A stretch of 64,000 nucleotides of DNA from Paenibacillus_AM sp052180255 (GCF_052180255.1 NZ_CP197466.1:3782001-3846000), one strand, 5' to 3'. Shown: positions 32,571-43,583, numbered from the stretch's first letter. Program-made: numbers and translations. The notes: a model not told the origin generated them from the sequence alone.

Positions 32571-35500
32571 TTAGCGGCGACGTCGATTACGCTCTGGCGG
32601 TGTTCCAGTGGAACCACCACCGCCGCTTTCTTGGCCGCCTGAACGGCGTCCTTTGCCGAGCGCGTTAACCGAGCTCGCCCAATCGCCAGCATAACTGCTG
32701 GATTCACCGTCGTTCCAGTCGACGGGTGTAATCCGCAAGCCTCTTGTGGATTCACCTTCTGCTCCGCCGGAAGTATGCTTCGCATCCCGACCTCCACGCT
32801 TTCCTTCACGCTGTGAAAAGGATGCATCGCCATTCCCTTTACCACGCTTACGACCATTCACATGCTCGTTCACAATTTCTCTGGCGCGTCCGCTCAATCG
32901 ATCACTTCCACGATCTTGCTCCTTCACACGCTCTTGTTCACTTCCAGCATCACCTTTTCCGAATGCAATGCCGCCTTTGCCCTTTTTCTGCTTCCCTTTG
33001 CCACTACCTTGGTCAGCAAACGGATTATATCCATCACGCCCAGCCGAGTTGTCTTTTCTTCCAACCTTATCACGACCACCACGACCTGATCTATCAGTAC
33101 GCCCCGAACCTGGTGTTACCTCAACTCCGCCAAACGCGAAGCCCACATCTGCAGCATCCTTCTTAAGACCGCTGCCCATGGATCTAGCCCCATTCTTACC
33201 TCTATCTTCGCCGCCAGCAGCTTTATTCTTGCCACGACCCCCAGCAGCTTCACCCGTACGTCCTTGACCACCAAATGGACCTTTCCCTTTACCGCCTCTA
33301 CCGCTATCTCGTTCTCCACGAGCAAAGCCACCGGCTGTCGCGCCGCCGCCTTTACCTGTATTTTTCGCACGATCACGCTGTGGAGCTGCGCCGCCGCGTT
33401 TGCCACCACGGCTGGCACGATCGATAAAGCTCATCTTCGTACTGCTGCGAGGCTTCATATCGACCATCTCAAAATCAATCGTATGATCATCCATATTCAC
33501 GCGCGCAACACGCACTTTCACTTCATCGCCAATGCGGAATATTTTCGATGTCCGCTCACCAATCAAGGCTAGCTGCATCTCGTGATAATGGTAATAGTCG
33601 TCAGTTAGATCGCTTAGACGAACCAAGCCTTCAACCGTATTGTCTAATTCAATAAACATTCCGAAGCTTGTAACCGATGAGATAATCCCTTCGAATTCCT
33701 CACCAATCTTATCCAGCATAAACTCAGCCTTTTTCAGTGCCTCTGTATCCCGCTCTGCATCGACTGCCACACGTTCACGCTCTGAAGATTGCTGCGCAAT
33801 GTCCTCCATACGCTCGGTTAAATATTCATGGCGTTTAGCACTTAGCGTTCCATTTTCAAACACTTCACGCATAACGCGATGAATGATTAAGTCAGGGTAA
33901 CGACGAATCGGAGACGTAAAGTGAGAGTAATACTCAGCTGCTAATCCAAAATGCCCCAAGCTTTCTGAGTCATAACGCGCCTGCTTCATCGAGCGCAGCA
34001 TGATTGTCGAGATAACTGTCTCTTCTTTCGTACCCTTAATTTCTTCAAGCAGCGTCTGAAGCGCCCTAGGATGAACCGAGTTGCCTTTCCCCTTTACCAC
34101 GTAACCGAAATTCGTAATGAACTGCATGAAATGCATCAGTTTCTCAGAATCTGGGTCTTCATGAATCCGATACAAGAACGGAACCTTCATCCAGTGGAAA
34201 TGCTCCGCAACCGTTTCATTGGCTGCAAGCATGAACTCTTCGATGATCATCTCTGCAATGCTGCGTTCTCTTTTGACAATATCCGTAGGTTTACCTTCTG
34301 GATCCACAAGCACCTTCGCTTCTGTAAAATCAAAATCGATCGCACCGCGCTGCATCCGTCTGGAACGTAGCTTCATCGCAAGCTCTTCCATCAAATGAAA
34401 ATGCTCAATTAAGCCTGCATACCGCTCCACTAACTCTGGATGCTCATCTGGCTCTTTCAGCAATTTGCGCACATTCGTATACGTCATCCGTTCCGTTGTC
34501 TTAATAACCGATGTGAATACATCATGACGCACAACACGCAAAGTCTCATCGAATTCCATTTCGCAAGACATCGTCAAGCGATCCACTTGTGGATTCAGCG
34601 AGCAGATTCCATTTGACAGGCGATGTGGCAGCATCGGTATGACACGATCGACGAGGTACACCGAACAACCACGACGATACGCTTCTTGATCGAGTGCCGA
34701 GTCCTCACGCACATAATAACCAACATCCGCAATGTGAACGCCTAGTAAATAGTTGCCGTTTGGCAGACGCTTCACATGTACCGCATCATCAAGATCTTTT
34801 GCATCCTCACCATCGATGGTAACAATCGTTTCACCACGCAAATCACGGCGACCCACTAATTCATCGGGATGAATTTCATCGGGTACTGACTCAGCCTCGG
34901 CTATCACTTCTGTTGGGAATCCTTCAGGCAATCCATATTTACGAATAATCGATAAAATATCTACACCCGGATCATCCTTATGACCCAAGATCTCCACAAT
35001 TTCACCTTCTGCAGCCGCGCGCCCCTCTGGATAGTGAACAATCTTCACAACAACCTTTTGGCCATCCACAGCACCTGCAAACGCCTCACGAGGAATAAAT
35101 AAGTCACGTGTCATTCGCTTATCATCTGGGATTACAAAGCCATAACTTTCATGATGTTGGAATGTTCCTACGACCTGCGTATTCGCACGTACAACAACAC
35201 GTACAACTTCGCCCTCAAGTCGTCCCCCAGCTGGACTTTTACTCGTTACACGAACGAGAATAATGTCCCCATTCATTGCCGTGTTCATATCATTGGCGTG
35301 AATGTATACATCGGGATGTTCCTTATCATCTGGCAAAAGAAAGCCAAATCCCTTGGCATGCGCCTGCAACTTACCCCGCAATAAATTCATTCGTTCTGGC
35401 ACGCCGTAACAATCGTTACGTGTACGCAGAATATAGCCCTCTTCCTCTAGGGAATTCAAGAGCTTTAAAAAATCTTTAAAATCTACAGCATCTTTAATCT

Positions 35501-35585
35501 CAAAATGCTTTTCGAGCTCGTTATAAGTCATCGGCTTATAAGCAGTCTCACGCATAAAATTCAATATATCCTGTCCGGTCATCAC
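32571..35585 (-). CDS. rnr: Ribonuclease R with an extended glycine/arginine/lysine-rich tail
   Basis: 1004 residues; most RNase R proteins have about 750-820. In order: a helix-turn-helix domain (about 1-65), two cold-shock domains (about 70-225), the RNB catalytic domain (about 250-580, with TIDGEDAKDLDDAVHV giving the metal-binding Asp cluster), and an S1 domain (about 635-715). Then come some 285 residues of low-complexity G/R/K/S/D with RGG-like spacing. It degrades structured RNA 3' to 5' and with SmpB/tmRNA clears non-stop mRNA. The tail probably binds RNA or ribosomes. Confidence 0.95.
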   Translation of the reverse strand: MMTGQDILNFMRETAYKPMTYNELEKHFEIKDAVDFKDFLKLLNSLEEEGYILRTRNDCYGVPERMNLLRGKLQAHAKGFGFLLPDDKEHPDVYIHANDMNTAMNGDIILVRVTSKSPAGGRLEGEVVRVVVRANTQVVGTFQHHESYGFVIPDDKRMTRDLFIPREAFAGAVDGQKVVVKIVHYPEGRAAAEGEIVEILGHKDDPGVDILSIIRKYGLPEGFPTEVIAEAESVPDEIHPDELVGRRDLRGETIVTIDGEDAKDLDDAVHVKRLPNGNYLLGVHIADVGYYVREDSALDQEAYRRGCSVYLVDRVIPMLPHRLSNGICSLNPQVDRLTMSCEMEFDETLRVVRHDVFTSVIKTTERMTYTNVRKLLKEPDEHPELVERYAGLIEHFHLMEELAMKLRSRRMQRGAIDFDFTEAKVLVDPEGKPTDIVKRERSIAEMIIEEFMLAANETVAEHFHWMKVPFLYRIHEDPDSEKLMHFMQFITNFGYVVKGKGNSVHPRALQTLLEEIKGTKEETVISTIMLRSMKQARYDSESLGHFGLAAEYYSHFTSPIRRYPDLIIHRVMREVFENGTLSAKRHEYLTERMEDIAQQSSERERVAVDAERDTEALKKAEFMLDKIGEEFEGIISSVTSFGMFIELDNTVEGLVRLSDLTDDYYHYHEMQLALIGERTSKIFRIGDEVKVRVARVNMDDHTIDFEMVDMKPRSSTKMSFIDRASRGGKRGGAAPQRDRAKNTGKGGGATAGGFARGERDSGRGGKGKGPFGGQGRTGEAAGGRGKNKAAGGEDRGKNGARSMGSGLKKDAADVGFAFGGVEVTPGSGRTDRSGRGGRDKVGRKDNSAGRDGYNPFADQGSGKGKQKKGKGGIAFGKGDAGSEQERVKEQDRGSDRLSGRAREIVNEHVNGRKRGKGNGDASFSQREGKRGGRDAKHTSGGAEGESTRGLRITPVDWNDGESSSYAGDWASSVNALGKGRRSGGQESGGGGSTGTPPERNRRRR

Positions 35586-35686
35586 CGTCTGTCACCTTCT
35601 CGTCTTTTCCTACCTTATCCATATGCATAACTTATTGTACATGTTTTACTGCATTTAAGCCAATATCAACCAACTTTGTGCCCAAT

Positions 35687-35704
35687 CTGTACAATTCCGT
35701 ACAG
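35687..35704. promoter_or_regulatory. Inverted repeat upstream of rnr
   Basis: CTGTAC-6-GTACAG, a perfect 6-bp inverted repeat about 100 bases upstream of the rnr start. It could be an operator. The protein that might bind it is unknown. Confidence 0.35.
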
Positions 35705-35737
35705 TCCCTATTAGTATGACCGAAAAAGTGCACAAAA

Positions 35738-35768
35738 AAACAGCATGTACTTGATGTACGTGCTGTTT
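35738..35768 (-). terminator. Terminator of secG
   Basis: A 13-bp stem AAACAGCATGTAC / GTACGTGCTGTTT with one G-T pair, loop TTGAT, and a seven-base A-run on its left. Confidence 0.8.
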
Positions 35769-35809
35769 ATCTTTGATTCTCACTTATAGAGAATAACTTG
35801 TCTATTCAC

Positions 35810-36049
35810 TTAAGAAATTTTCACGACATAAGCAACTACGATGGATAGAATGAAAAAGGCAGCTGCTATCCCCATCGTCAAACGCTGTAAAAATAAGTCT
35901 AGTCCGCGTGCTTTTTGTTTACCGAACAAATGCTCAGCACCACCGGAAATTGCACCAGATAAACCTGCGCTCTTACCTTTTTGTAGCAACACGACAATGA
36001 TCATTGCAAGCGAAGCGATTACAAGCAATATTTTCCATAAAAGTTCCAT
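35810..36049 (-). CDS. secG: Preprotein translocase subunit SecG
   Basis: 79 residues with two helices (about 3-24 and 52-75) around the conserved loop LQKGKSAGLSGAISGGAEHLFG. It joins SecYE in the secretion channel. It lies upstream of rnr and smpB on the same strand, as in Bacillus, but is separated from rnr by its own terminator. Confidence 0.95.
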   Translation of the reverse strand: MELLWKILLVIASLAMIIVVLLQKGKSAGLSGAISGGAEHLFGKQKARGLDLFLQRLTMGIAAAFFILSIVVAYVVKIS

Positions 36050-36194
36050 ATCTACACCTCAATAGTTATTATATCGATTTCATATTCCGATCTGATTACC
36101 ATAATCTACGATTATAAAAACATGCACTATTTATTTTATCATACATAGACTTTTGTAGCAACAGGACAAACCTAGGAAGTAGAGATAAAAATGG

Positions 36195-36370
36195 TTAAAA
36201 GAGCTGCTTTTTATCATTATTAGAAAGCGATCTAGTATCAAAGTGGCATACGAAGGGGAAAGCAGCACTGGAGGAGCGGAGCGTTCGCCTTTGAAATCGT
36301 GAACATACCTTTAATATCCATTCACCGTTCACGATTTCAACAGCGACCAGAAGTGCTGCTTTCACCGTAG
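36195..36370. repeat. Palindromic repeat-like element between secG and eno
   Basis: The outer pair GAAAGCAGCACT (36258-36269) / AGTGCTGCTTTC (36352-36363) encloses TGAAATCGTGAAC (36292-36304) / GTTCACGATTTCA (36327-36339). The element begins with a CATACGAAGGGGAAAGC stretch that I associate with dispersed repeats in Paenibacillus genomes. The 423-base interval 36,050-36,473 has no credible gene; the small frame across the element is explained by this structure. Confidence 0.5.
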
Positions 36371-36406
36371 TAACCAACCAATCCAACCATTTTCCAAAAA
36401 CAAAAA

Positions 36407-36441
36407 AGCAGCGCACAAGCTCTAATGACTTGTGCGCTGCT
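36407..36441 (-). terminator. Terminator of the glycolytic operon (after eno)
   Basis: A 13-bp stem AGCAGCGCACAAG / CTTGTGCGCTGCT with a 9-nt loop and a six-base A-run on the left (T-run on the minus strand), 33 bases after the eno stop. Confidence 0.9.
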
Positions 36442-36473
36442 ATTATAGCTGAACTTACATTTTACGTCTTGAA

Positions 36474-37769
<1,296 letters not shown>

Positions 37770-37805
37770 GGATTAAACACTCCTTATAAGGGTTATTATT
37801 TTTAT

Positions 37806-39344
37806 TTATTTTTTAAGAATGGAAGCACCCGTCATGTCAGCTGGTTGCTTAACTTGCAGAAAATCTAACATAGTTGGAGCAATGTCTGCTAAGATGCCAC
37901 CTTCTCTTAATTGTACATCGTTACTTGTCACAATGAAAGGAACCGGGTTTGTTGTGTGTGCCGTATGCGGTTGATCCGCTTCGTCACGCACAATATCCGC
38001 GTTACCATGGTCGGCTGTAATGCAGACAACCCCGCCTTTAGCAAGAATCGCTTCTACAACTTGACCCAAGCACTCATCTGTTGCTTCGATAGCCTTGATT
38101 GTTGGCTCCAGCATTCCGGAGTGACCCACCATATCAGGGTTTGCAAAGTTCAAGATAATCATGTCTTGACGCTCAGCTTCGATTTCTGCCACTGCTGCTG
38201 CAGCAACTTCGTAAGCACTCATCTCTGGTTGCAAGTCATAAGTTGCAACTTTTGGTGAAGGAATCAAGATTCTTGTTTCACCTTCAAGCTCTTCATGACG
38301 ACCACCGGAGAAGAAGAATGTTACGTGCGGATACTTCTCAGTTTCCGCAATGCGAAGCTGCTTCAGATTGTTCTGAGCTGCTACATCGCCTAGTGTGTTT
38401 TGCAGATCCTTCGGACCATAAGCAACCACACCTTCAACTGCATCGCTGTATGTGGTCATACAAACGAATATCAAGTCAGTCGGCATATTTGCTCCGCGAT
38501 CAAATCCAGTAAAGCCTTTAGCTGTAAATGCCTCAGCAAGTTGAATCGCACGGTCTGGACGGAAGTTGATAAAGATCATGGAGTCGCCTGATTCAACACG
38601 GCTAACCGGTTGATCATTCGCATCCACGATTACCGTTGGCACAACGAATTCATCAAATACATTATTTGCATATGAATTCGTAATAACAGCAGCAGGATCA
38701 CTGTTTTTTGGACCTTCGCCATATGCCATTGCACGGTAAGTTTTCTCTACACGATCCCAACGCTTATCGCGATCCATTGCATAGTAACGACCGTGAACAG
38801 TCGCAATTTGACCTACGCCAAGCTCTGCAATTTTCGCTTGAAGCTGCTCCATGTAGCCTTTACCAGAGTCTGGCTTCACGTCACGTCCATCCATGAAAGC
38901 ATGTACGTATACATCTTTGAAGCTTTCTTTGGCAGCAAGCTCAAGAAGAGCGAACAAGTGAGAGATATGAGAGTGAACGCCGCCATCAGAGAGCAGTCCC
39001 ATGATATGAAGCTTCTTGTCATTTGCCTTCGCATGGCGAATCGCATTTAGCAATGCTTCATTTTCGAAGAACTCGCCATCACGGATCGATTTCGTAATAC
39101 GAGTTAGATCTTGATATACGATGCGGCCTGCACCGATGTTCAAGTGACCTACCTCAGAGTTACCCATCTGCCCTTCTGGTAGTCCTACCGCTTCCCCACA
39201 AGCTGTTAAAGTCGTGTGTGGGAAAGTGTTCCAGTATTTGTCGTAATTCGGTTTCTTCGCTTGTGCTACGGCATTACCCTGTACTTCACCGCGAAGTCCA
39301 AATCCATCGAGAATAATAAGCGCAACCGGTTTCGGTCTAGCCAT
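37806..39344 (-). CDS. gpmI: 2,3-bisphosphoglycerate-independent phosphoglycerate mutase
   Basis: 512 residues of the alkaline-phosphatase-like, manganese-dependent type. ALIILDGFGLR gives the first metal Asp and GNSEVGHLNIGAGR the nucleophile Ser; HGRYYAMDRDKRWDR lies in the transferase part. TADHGNAD near residue 440 supplies further metal ligands. Start MARPKPVALI is preceded by GGGGGC and lies one base after the tpiA stop region. It interconverts 3- and 2-phosphoglycerate. Confidence 0.97.
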   Translation of the reverse strand: MARPKPVALIILDGFGLRGEVQGNAVAQAKKPNYDKYWNTFPHTTLTACGEAVGLPEGQMGNSEVGHLNIGAGRIVYQDLTRITKSIRDGEFFENEALLNAIRHAKANDKKLHIMGLLSDGGVHSHISHLFALLELAAKESFKDVYVHAFMDGRDVKPDSGKGYMEQLQAKIAELGVGQIATVHGRYYAMDRDKRWDRVEKTYRAMAYGEGPKNSDPAAVITNSYANNVFDEFVVPTVIVDANDQPVSRVESGDSMIFINFRPDRAIQLAEAFTAKGFTGFDRGANMPTDLIFVCMTTYSDAVEGVVAYGPKDLQNTLGDVAAQNNLKQLRIAETEKYPHVTFFFSGGRHEELEGETRILIPSPKVATYDLQPEMSAYEVAAAAVAEIEAERQDMIILNFANPDMVGHSGMLEPTIKAIEATDECLGQVVEAILAKGGVVCITADHGNADIVRDEADQPHTAHTTNPVPFIVTSNDVQLREGGILADIAPTMLDFLQVKQPADMTGASILKK

Positions 39345-39345
39345 C

Positions 39346-40101
39346 TTATTTCGCCCCCTGGACAAGTTGGATGTAGGAGTCAGTCTCTAGAGACGCGCCA
39401 CCAACTAGTGCTCCATCTATATCAGATTGACCCATATATTCACGTACGTTCGCAGGTTTTACAGAACCGCCGTATTGAATCCGAACAGCGTCAGCAACAC
39501 TGCCATCATATAGAGAAGCGACTAAGCTGCGGATGTATGCAATAACTTCATTCGCATCTTCAGCTGTGGAGGATTTACCCGTTCCAATCGCCCAAATTGG
39601 CTCATAGGCAATCACAACTTGCTTCGCTTGCTCTGCATCAATACCTTTGAAAGCAGCTTCTGTTTGTACTTTACATACTTCTTTTGTTTGACCTGCTTCA
39701 CGTTCTTCAAGCTTCTCACCCACACATACGATAGGAGCAAGATCGTGTTTGAATGCAGCATGAACTTTTTTGTTTACGATCTCATCGGATTCGGCAAAAT
39801 AAGCTCTACGCTCAGAGTGCCCGATAATAACATAATCCACGTCAAGATCTTTCAACATTACGCCGGAAATCTCACCCGTAAATGCGCCGTTATCTTCAAA
39901 GTGCACGTTTTGCGCACCAATTTTAATGGATGTACCTTTGGCTGCTTCTACTAATGCTGGCAAAGCTGTGAATGGCGCACAAATGACGCTTTCTACACCT
40001 TCAACTTCTGCTTGACCTTTAACGCCATTAAAGAATGTAACCGCCTCAGATACGGTTTTGAACATTTTCCAGTTCCCTGCAATAATCGGTGTTCTGCTCA
40101 T
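39346..40101 (-). CDS. tpiA: Triosephosphate isomerase
   Basis: 251 residues. The opening PIIAGNWKMFK has the catalytic Lys, GHSERR the His and AYEPIWAIGTGKS the Glu and flexible loop. Start MSRTPIIAG was preferred over an ATG three codons earlier that is only two bases from the ribosome site. It converts dihydroxyacetone phosphate to glyceraldehyde-3-phosphate and sits between pgk and gpmI, as in B. subtilis. Confidence 0.97.
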   Translation of the reverse strand: MSRTPIIAGNWKMFKTVSEAVTFFNGVKGQAEVEGVESVICAPFTALPALVEAAKGTSIKIGAQNVHFEDNGAFTGEISGVMLKDLDVDYVIIGHSERRAYFAESDEIVNKKVHAAFKHDLAPIVCVGEKLEEREAGQTKEVCKVQTEAAFKGIDAEQAKQVVIAYEPIWAIGTGKSSTAEDANEVIAYIRSLVASLYDGSVADAVRIQYGGSVKPANVREYMGQSDIDGALVGGASLETDSYIQLVQGAK

Positions 40102-40123
40102 GCGACTCATATCCCCTTTTCTT

Positions 40124-41305
40124 CTACTTATCGTTTAATGCTACTACACCTGGAAGTGCTTTACCTTCCATGAACTCCAAGGAAGCACCGCCACCTGTGG
40201 AGATGTGATCCATTTTGTCAGCAAGACCGAATTTCTCGACTGCTGCTGCGGAGTCACCACCGCCGATTATCGTGTAACCAGCTGTTTCAGCACAAGCTTC
40301 AGCTACGGCACGCGTACCGTGGGAGAATGGCTCGATTTCGAATACGCCCATTGGTCCGTTCCATACAACAAGCTTGGATTCTTTAATTGCTTTTGCAAAA
40401 ATCTCACTTGATTTCGGTCCGATATCAATACCTTCCCATTCAGCTGGGATGTTATCGATCGATACAATGTCTGTATTTGCAGATGCACTGAAGTCATCCG
40501 CAACGACGATATCTACTGGAAGTAATAGATTTACGCCTTTTTCTTTCGCTTTGTTAATAAATTCAAGTGCGAGATCAAGCTTTGTATTGTCTACAAGAGA
40601 TTTGCCGATTTCATGACCCTGGGCTTTAAAGAACGTATACGTCAAGCCGCCGCCGATAATCACATTATCAGCGATCTCAAGCATTTTGTTAATGACATCA
40701 ATCTTATCTTTAACCTTTGAACCGCCGATAATCGCTGTAAAAGGACGTTCTGGATTGTTCAAGGCTTTACCAAGTACATCAAGTTCCTTCTCCATCAAAA
40801 GACCAGACACTGCTGGCAAGTGATGCGCGATACCTTCAGTTGAAGCATGCGCACGGTGCGCAGCGCCGAATGCGTCATTCACGTACAGATCTGCAAGTTC
40901 TGCAAAAGCTTTTGCAAGTTCTGGATCGTTCTTCTCTTCGCCTGCATAGAAACGAACATTCTCAAGCAATAATACATCGCCGTCTTTCATCTCTGCGATT
41001 TGTGCTTTAACCGTTTCACCAATAGCCTCATCTGCCTTGATTACTGGCTTGCCAAGTAGCTCAGAAAGACGTACTGCAGCAGGAGTTAGGCGCAATTTTT
41101 CAACAACTTCACCGTTAGGACGACCCATATGGGAAGCAAGAATCACTTTCGCGCCACGTTCGATCAAATATTGAATCGTAGGCAGTGTTTCACGAATCCG
41201 TTTGTCATCAGTAATTTTACCATCTTCTAAAGGTACGTTAAAATCAACGCGCATAAATACTTTTTTACCGGAAACTTCGACGTCGCGAACGCTCTTTTTG
41301 TTCAA
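40124..41305 (-). CDS. pgk: Phosphoglycerate kinase
   Basis: 393 residues. The substrate motif VFMRVDFNVPL and the second-domain IIGGGDSAAAVEKFG and STGGGASLEFMEG are typical. Makes ATP and 3-phosphoglycerate from 1,3-bisphosphoglycerate. It is separated from gapA by 106 bases containing a stem-loop, so it may be expressed below gapA. Confidence 0.98.
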   Translation of the reverse strand: MNKKSVRDVEVSGKKVFMRVDFNVPLEDGKITDDKRIRETLPTIQYLIERGAKVILASHMGRPNGEVVEKLRLTPAAVRLSELLGKPVIKADEAIGETVKAQIAEMKDGDVLLLENVRFYAGEEKNDPELAKAFAELADLYVNDAFGAAHRAHASTEGIAHHLPAVSGLLMEKELDVLGKALNNPERPFTAIIGGSKVKDKIDVINKMLEIADNVIIGGGLTYTFFKAQGHEIGKSLVDNTKLDLALEFINKAKEKGVNLLLPVDIVVADDFSASANTDIVSIDNIPAEWEGIDIGPKSSEIFAKAIKESKLVVWNGPMGVFEIEPFSHGTRAVAEACAETAGYTIIGGGDSAAAVEKFGLADKMDHISTGGGASLEFMEGKALPGVVALNDK

Positions 41306-41358
41306 TGGAATTCCTCCTAGGGGTAGGTTTATAGTAAAAGCTTAACATAAAGAGAGAA

Positions 41359-41380
41359 AGAGGAGAATCGCTTCTCCTCT
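41359..41380 (-). terminator. Stem-loop between gapA and pgk
   Basis: A perfect 9-bp stem AGAGGAGAA / TTCTCCTCT with loop TCGC, but only a pyrimidine-rich rather than a T-only tail. It probably gives partial termination or stabilises the gapA 3' end. Confidence 0.55.
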
Positions 41381-41411
41381 TCAGTTTTGTTGCTTATATA
41401 ATCGCTTGTTC

Positions 41412-42416
41412 TTATAGACCTTTTTTCGCAATGTAGGAAGCTAGGTCAAGAACACGGTTGGAGTAACCCCACTCGTTATCGTACCAAGATACAACTTTAA
41501 CCATGTTGCCGCCGATTACCATCGTTGTCAAAGCATCGATAGTGGAGGAAGCTGGGTCGCCGTTGAAGTCGCTGGATACCTTTGGCTCTTCGGAGTAGTT
41601 CAAGATGCCCTTCATTGGGCCTTCAGCTGCTTCTTTCAAAGCTGCGTTTACTTCTTCAACAGTAACGTCTTGCTTAAGTTCTACTACCAAGTCTGTAACG
41701 GATACGTTAGGAGTAGGAACGCGCATGGACATACCATTCAATTTGCCTTTCAATTCAGGCAATACAAGGGATACCGCTTTAGCAGCGCCAGTTGTAGTAG
41801 GGATAATGTTTTGAGCTGCTGCACGAGCACGACGCAAGTCTTTGTGCGGCAAGTCAAGAACGTTTTGGTCGTTCGTGTAGGAGTGAATTGTGTTCATCAT
41901 ACCTTTAACGATACCGAACTTGTCGTTCAATACTTTAGCAAATGGCGCCAAGCAGTTTGTTGTGCAAGATGCGTTGGAGATGATTGTGTGGTTAGCAGCA
42001 TCGTATTTATCTTCGTTTACGCCCATAACGATTGTGATATCTTCGTTAGTTGCTGGAGCGGAGATGATAACTTTCTTAGCGCCACCTTTAAGGTGCATGG
42101 AAGCTTTGTCTTTCGCTGTGAAAATACCAGTGGATTCAACAACGATTTCAGCGCCAACTTCAGCCCAAGGCAATGCTTCAGGGTTACGCTCAGCAAATAC
42201 TTTGATGGATTTGCCGTTAACTTTGATTTCGCCTTCGCCAGCTTCTACAGTTGCATCTAGAACGCCGTGAGTTGTGTCATATTTAAGCAAGTGCGCAAGA
42301 GTTTTTACGTCAGTCAAGTCGTTGATTGCAACAACTTCAACTTCAGTGTTTGTAAGAGATGCGCGGAATACGTTACGTCCAATACGTCCAAAACCATTAA
42401 TACCGATTTTTACCAT
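41412..42416 (-). CDS. gapA: Glyceraldehyde-3-phosphate dehydrogenase (glycolytic)
   Basis: 334 residues. KIGINGFGRIGRN opens the NAD fold and SNASCTTNCLAP contains the catalytic Cys. The start MVKIGING follows AGGAGG. It is directly downstream of cggR, which marks it as the glycolytic GapA rather than the gluconeogenic GapB. It oxidatively phosphorylates glyceraldehyde-3-phosphate with NAD. Confidence 0.98.
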   Translation of the reverse strand: MVKIGINGFGRIGRNVFRASLTNTEVEVVAINDLTDVKTLAHLLKYDTTHGVLDATVEAGEGEIKVNGKSIKVFAERNPEALPWAEVGAEIVVESTGIFTAKDKASMHLKGGAKKVIISAPATNEDITIVMGVNEDKYDAANHTIISNASCTTNCLAPFAKVLNDKFGIVKGMMNTIHSYTNDQNVLDLPHKDLRRARAAAQNIIPTTTGAAKAVSLVLPELKGKLNGMSMRVPTPNVSVTDLVVELKQDVTVEEVNAALKEAAEGPMKGILNYSEEPKVSSDFNGDPASSTIDALTTMVIGGNMVKVVSWYDNEWGYSNRVLDLASYIAKKGL

Positions 42417-42506
42417 GAAGATCGTCCTCCTAGATAAATGCAATATATTTCAAGATGCACGGTAAAGTACATCAAGATGACAAAATAAGTAACTAACAAG
42501 TTAAGA

Positions 42507-43532
42507 TTAAGAGATATACTTCATGATTTCATGTGCGGCTGCTTCATCCGTTACAAGAATGTCCTCGTGACCGAATCGAAGCACAGAAGCAATCGCTTCT
42601 CCCTTACTCTTCCCACCGGCAACACCGATGACAATTTCAGTCCGCTGAATGTCTTCTAGCTGTAATCCAAGTGTCGGCATCTTATGTACAACCGTACCCA
42701 CTTTGTCAAAATAGTATCCGAACGCTTCAGCTAGTGCACCGGCATTTTGCAATTTCGCAGTTGTTTCATCGTCCACTTTTCTTCGTTTTGCCATTATCAT
42801 AGCATCCCCGATTCCGTGAACAACGATACGGCACTTACGGACAAAGTCAATGATCTCCTTAATGTTTGCCTCTTGCATGAGCGATTGATACGCTTCTTCG
42901 CCAAGATCATCAGGTACGTGGAGCAGTCGATACTGCCCTCCTGTTTTCTTCGCCATCTCAGAAGCAATCGTGTTCGCTTGCATCTCCACACTTTCACCAA
43001 GTCCGCCTCTTGCAGGCACGAACCAAGATCCTTTCAGTGGAGCTGAGGTAACAAGCTGACTTGCAATGCGCGCCATAGTTGAACCGCCTGTTACAGCAAT
43101 AATATCGTCGTTCGTTACATTTTTGCGAAGCACAGTGGCTCCAGCAAGACCCAGTTCTCTTTTCGTAAAAGAGGATGTATCTGCATCTCCTGCAACGATC
43201 ACAACTTGTTTCAGATTAAAGGCGGAGCGGATTTGCTCTTCCAGATCGGTTAAACCGAACACTTCTTTAATCATCGGCTCTATATCCTGTAATAGCTGTC
43301 GTCCGACTTCTGATACGCTCATCCCGCTTACTTCGATTTCAATTAGGCCATGAGCCTTTAAGAAATCAATTTCACTGCGCAGGATTCGCTCTGTCATATC
43401 TAATGACATCGCAAGCGTTCTTCGGCCAATTACACCTGAGACCATAATATGGTGCAGCACGGTGTACCTTTTTTTCATTACTTCTAGAAAATCCGGCATG
43501 AGCTGCCTTTGAATTTCAAGGATTTCTCTCAT
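42507..43532 (-). CDS. cggR: Central glycolytic genes regulator CggR
   Basis: 341 residues, matching the 340 of B. subtilis CggR. The N-terminal winged helix (about 1-85, VSGVIGRRTLAMSLDMTERIL) is followed by a SorC-type sugar-binding domain with GAGDADTS-like strand VIVAGDADTS and ITGGSTMARIA-type phosphate loop. Fructose-1,6-bisphosphate binding relieves repression. The start MREILEIQRQL was chosen over a frame reaching 43,655, since that would run through the promoter and operator. It represses its own operon. Confidence 0.95.
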   Translation of the reverse strand: MREILEIQRQLMPDFLEVMKKRYTVLHHIMVSGVIGRRTLAMSLDMTERILRSEIDFLKAHGLIEIEVSGMSVSEVGRQLLQDIEPMIKEVFGLTDLEEQIRSAFNLKQVVIVAGDADTSSFTKRELGLAGATVLRKNVTNDDIIAVTGGSTMARIASQLVTSAPLKGSWFVPARGGLGESVEMQANTIASEMAKKTGGQYRLLHVPDDLGEEAYQSLMQEANIKEIIDFVRKCRIVVHGIGDAMIMAKRRKVDDETTAKLQNAGALAEAFGYYFDKVGTVVHKMPTLGLQLEDIQRTEIVIGVAGGKSKGEAIASVLRFGHEDILVTDEAAAHEIMKYIS

Positions 43533-43548
43533 TCTACACCTGCCACCA

Positions 43549-43583
43549 GGACATTTTATGTCCCATGGGTTCATTTTAAGTCC
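43549..43583 (-). promoter_or_regulatory. CggR operator
   Basis: On the minus strand GGGAC-N6-TGAAC, four bases, GGGAC-N6-TGTCC: the tandem site described for CggR in B. subtilis with one weak half. It lies between the promoter and the cggR start, as expected for a roadblock repressor. Confidence 0.85.

Noticed and set aside
32744..33572. Plus-strand frames opposite the RNase R tail
   Set aside because: They are shadows of the GC-rich, low-complexity coding sequence of rnr.
36195..36416. 73-codon minus-strand frame between secG and eno
   Set aside because: It runs through the nested inverted repeats and the eno terminator and has no ribosome site.
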